Shown here piece by piece: positions 5,665-5,907 of a DNA stretch of 5,907 bases. Every line of letters begins with the position of its first letter. Within the stretch, counting starts at the first letter, position 1. This stretch comes from Gemmatimonadales bacterium (GTDB taxonomy: Bacteria > Gemmatimonadota > Gemmatimonadetes > Gemmatimonadales > GWC2-71-9). The notes under the pieces were generated by a model that saw only the letters and a program-made list of their open reading frames with translations, had not been told where the DNA came from and made no database searches. The stretch spans positions 1-5,907 of the forward strand of contig JAICEH010000134.1 in NCBI GenBank assembly GCA_025924275.1, written 5' to 3'. The position numbers were made by a program, and so were the translations under genes.

Positions 5665-5907
5665 TGGGGCCCGGGCGAGCCGGGGCTCCGCACGGTCCCG
5701 CGCACGGCCTCGACCCGGAGCTCCACCCAGCCGTCCACCTGGTAGTACTCCACGCGGAGGTCGTGCCGCCCCGGTGCGATCTCCGCGTGGTCCACCCGGG
5801 ACTCGCCGGGCGTCCACCGGTCAATGGCGAGGTGGCCGTCCACCCACACGCGCACCGCGTCGTCGCTGATCGTCCGGAGCGTGTACGTCCCGCCCGCGGG
5901 GAGCTCG
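5661..5907 (-). CDS. PA14-domain protein, C-terminal end only (runs off the right edge)
   Basis: The frame is open from the right edge to a TAG at 5661-5663, giving the last 81 residues of a protein that starts outside the window. The sequence has the second half of a PA14-type beta-barrel: GGTYTLRTISDDAVRVWVDG, then LAIDRWTPGESRV, then PGRHDLRVEYYQVDGWVELR. The pattern of an SDDAVRVWVDG strand, an ID-W turn and a final HDLRVEYYQ strand is characteristic. PA14 domains bind carbohydrate or act as accessory modules in glycosidases, toxins, adhesins and cell-surface proteins. Here the domain sits at the extreme C-terminus, followed by a short Gly/Pro-rich tail, so any catalytic part would lie upstream, out of view. 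A start at the internal GTG 5853-5855 would split the domain and is rejected. The gene converges on the cytochrome gene with a 4-bp overlap. Confidence 0.85.
   Translation of the reverse strand, partial: ELPAGGTYTLRTISDDAVRVWVDGHLAIDRWTPGESRVDHAEIAPGRHDLRVEYYQVDGWVELRVEAVRGTVRSPGSPGPH

Noticed and set aside
4813..5817. Upstream extension of the helicase frame, antisense to the cytochrome gene
   Set aside because: The frame stays open for 335 more codons, but the translation has no recognisable protein features and lies opposite a clear cytochrome with signal peptide and heme motifs.

Overview
The window is about 70% G+C, packed with protein genes, and contains no tRNA, rRNA, CRISPR or insertion-sequence signal. 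I read seven protein-coding genes, two of them cut by the window ends, with two short divergent promoter regions and two very tight convergent junctions. The combination of a diheme cytochrome of the reaction-centre cytochrome c type with a TPR tail, a PA14-type exported domain, an unusual DEAH-like helicase and very high G+C suggests a bacterium of the Gemmatimonadota type. This is an inference from protein style; there is no phylogenetic marker gene to test it.

Left third (1-1652): a minus-strand group runs right to left. It starts with an EamA-family ten-helix transporter (1551 to 622), followed by a small PAS plus Fis-type helix-turn-helix regulator (576 to 112). A gene for an apparently exported protein follows, whose start overlaps the regulator's end and which leaves the window at base 1. 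A TetR-family regulator (1653-2213, plus strand) is divergent from the transporter. The 101-bp gap between them holds a 15-bp palindrome suited to be an operator and an 8-bp-stem hairpin that covers the TetR Shine-Dalgarno. The simplest reading is a local, TetR-controlled export gene plus its own repressor.

Middle (2214-4917): an 860-residue DEAH-like superfamily 2 helicase (minus strand) converges on the TetR gene with a 16-bp gap. It has P-loop, DEIH, SAT, motif V and motif VI signals, an HA2-like winged helix and a long C-terminal region ending in an Arg/Gly-rich tail. Two features of its motif layout are unusual and are the main points of interest. The long open frames on the opposite strand and upstream of its start are high-GC shadows.

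Right (4918-5907): a secreted diheme c-type cytochrome with a C-terminal TPR-like region (plus strand) is divergent from the helicase. It ends in a CTAG that also supplies the stop codon of a convergent PA14-domain protein entering from the right edge. The helicase, cytochrome and PA14 protein have no obvious shared pathway. I see no convincing evidence of a defence island, mobile element or new multi-gene system. The points worth a second look are the helicase architecture and the cis-regulatory repeats.
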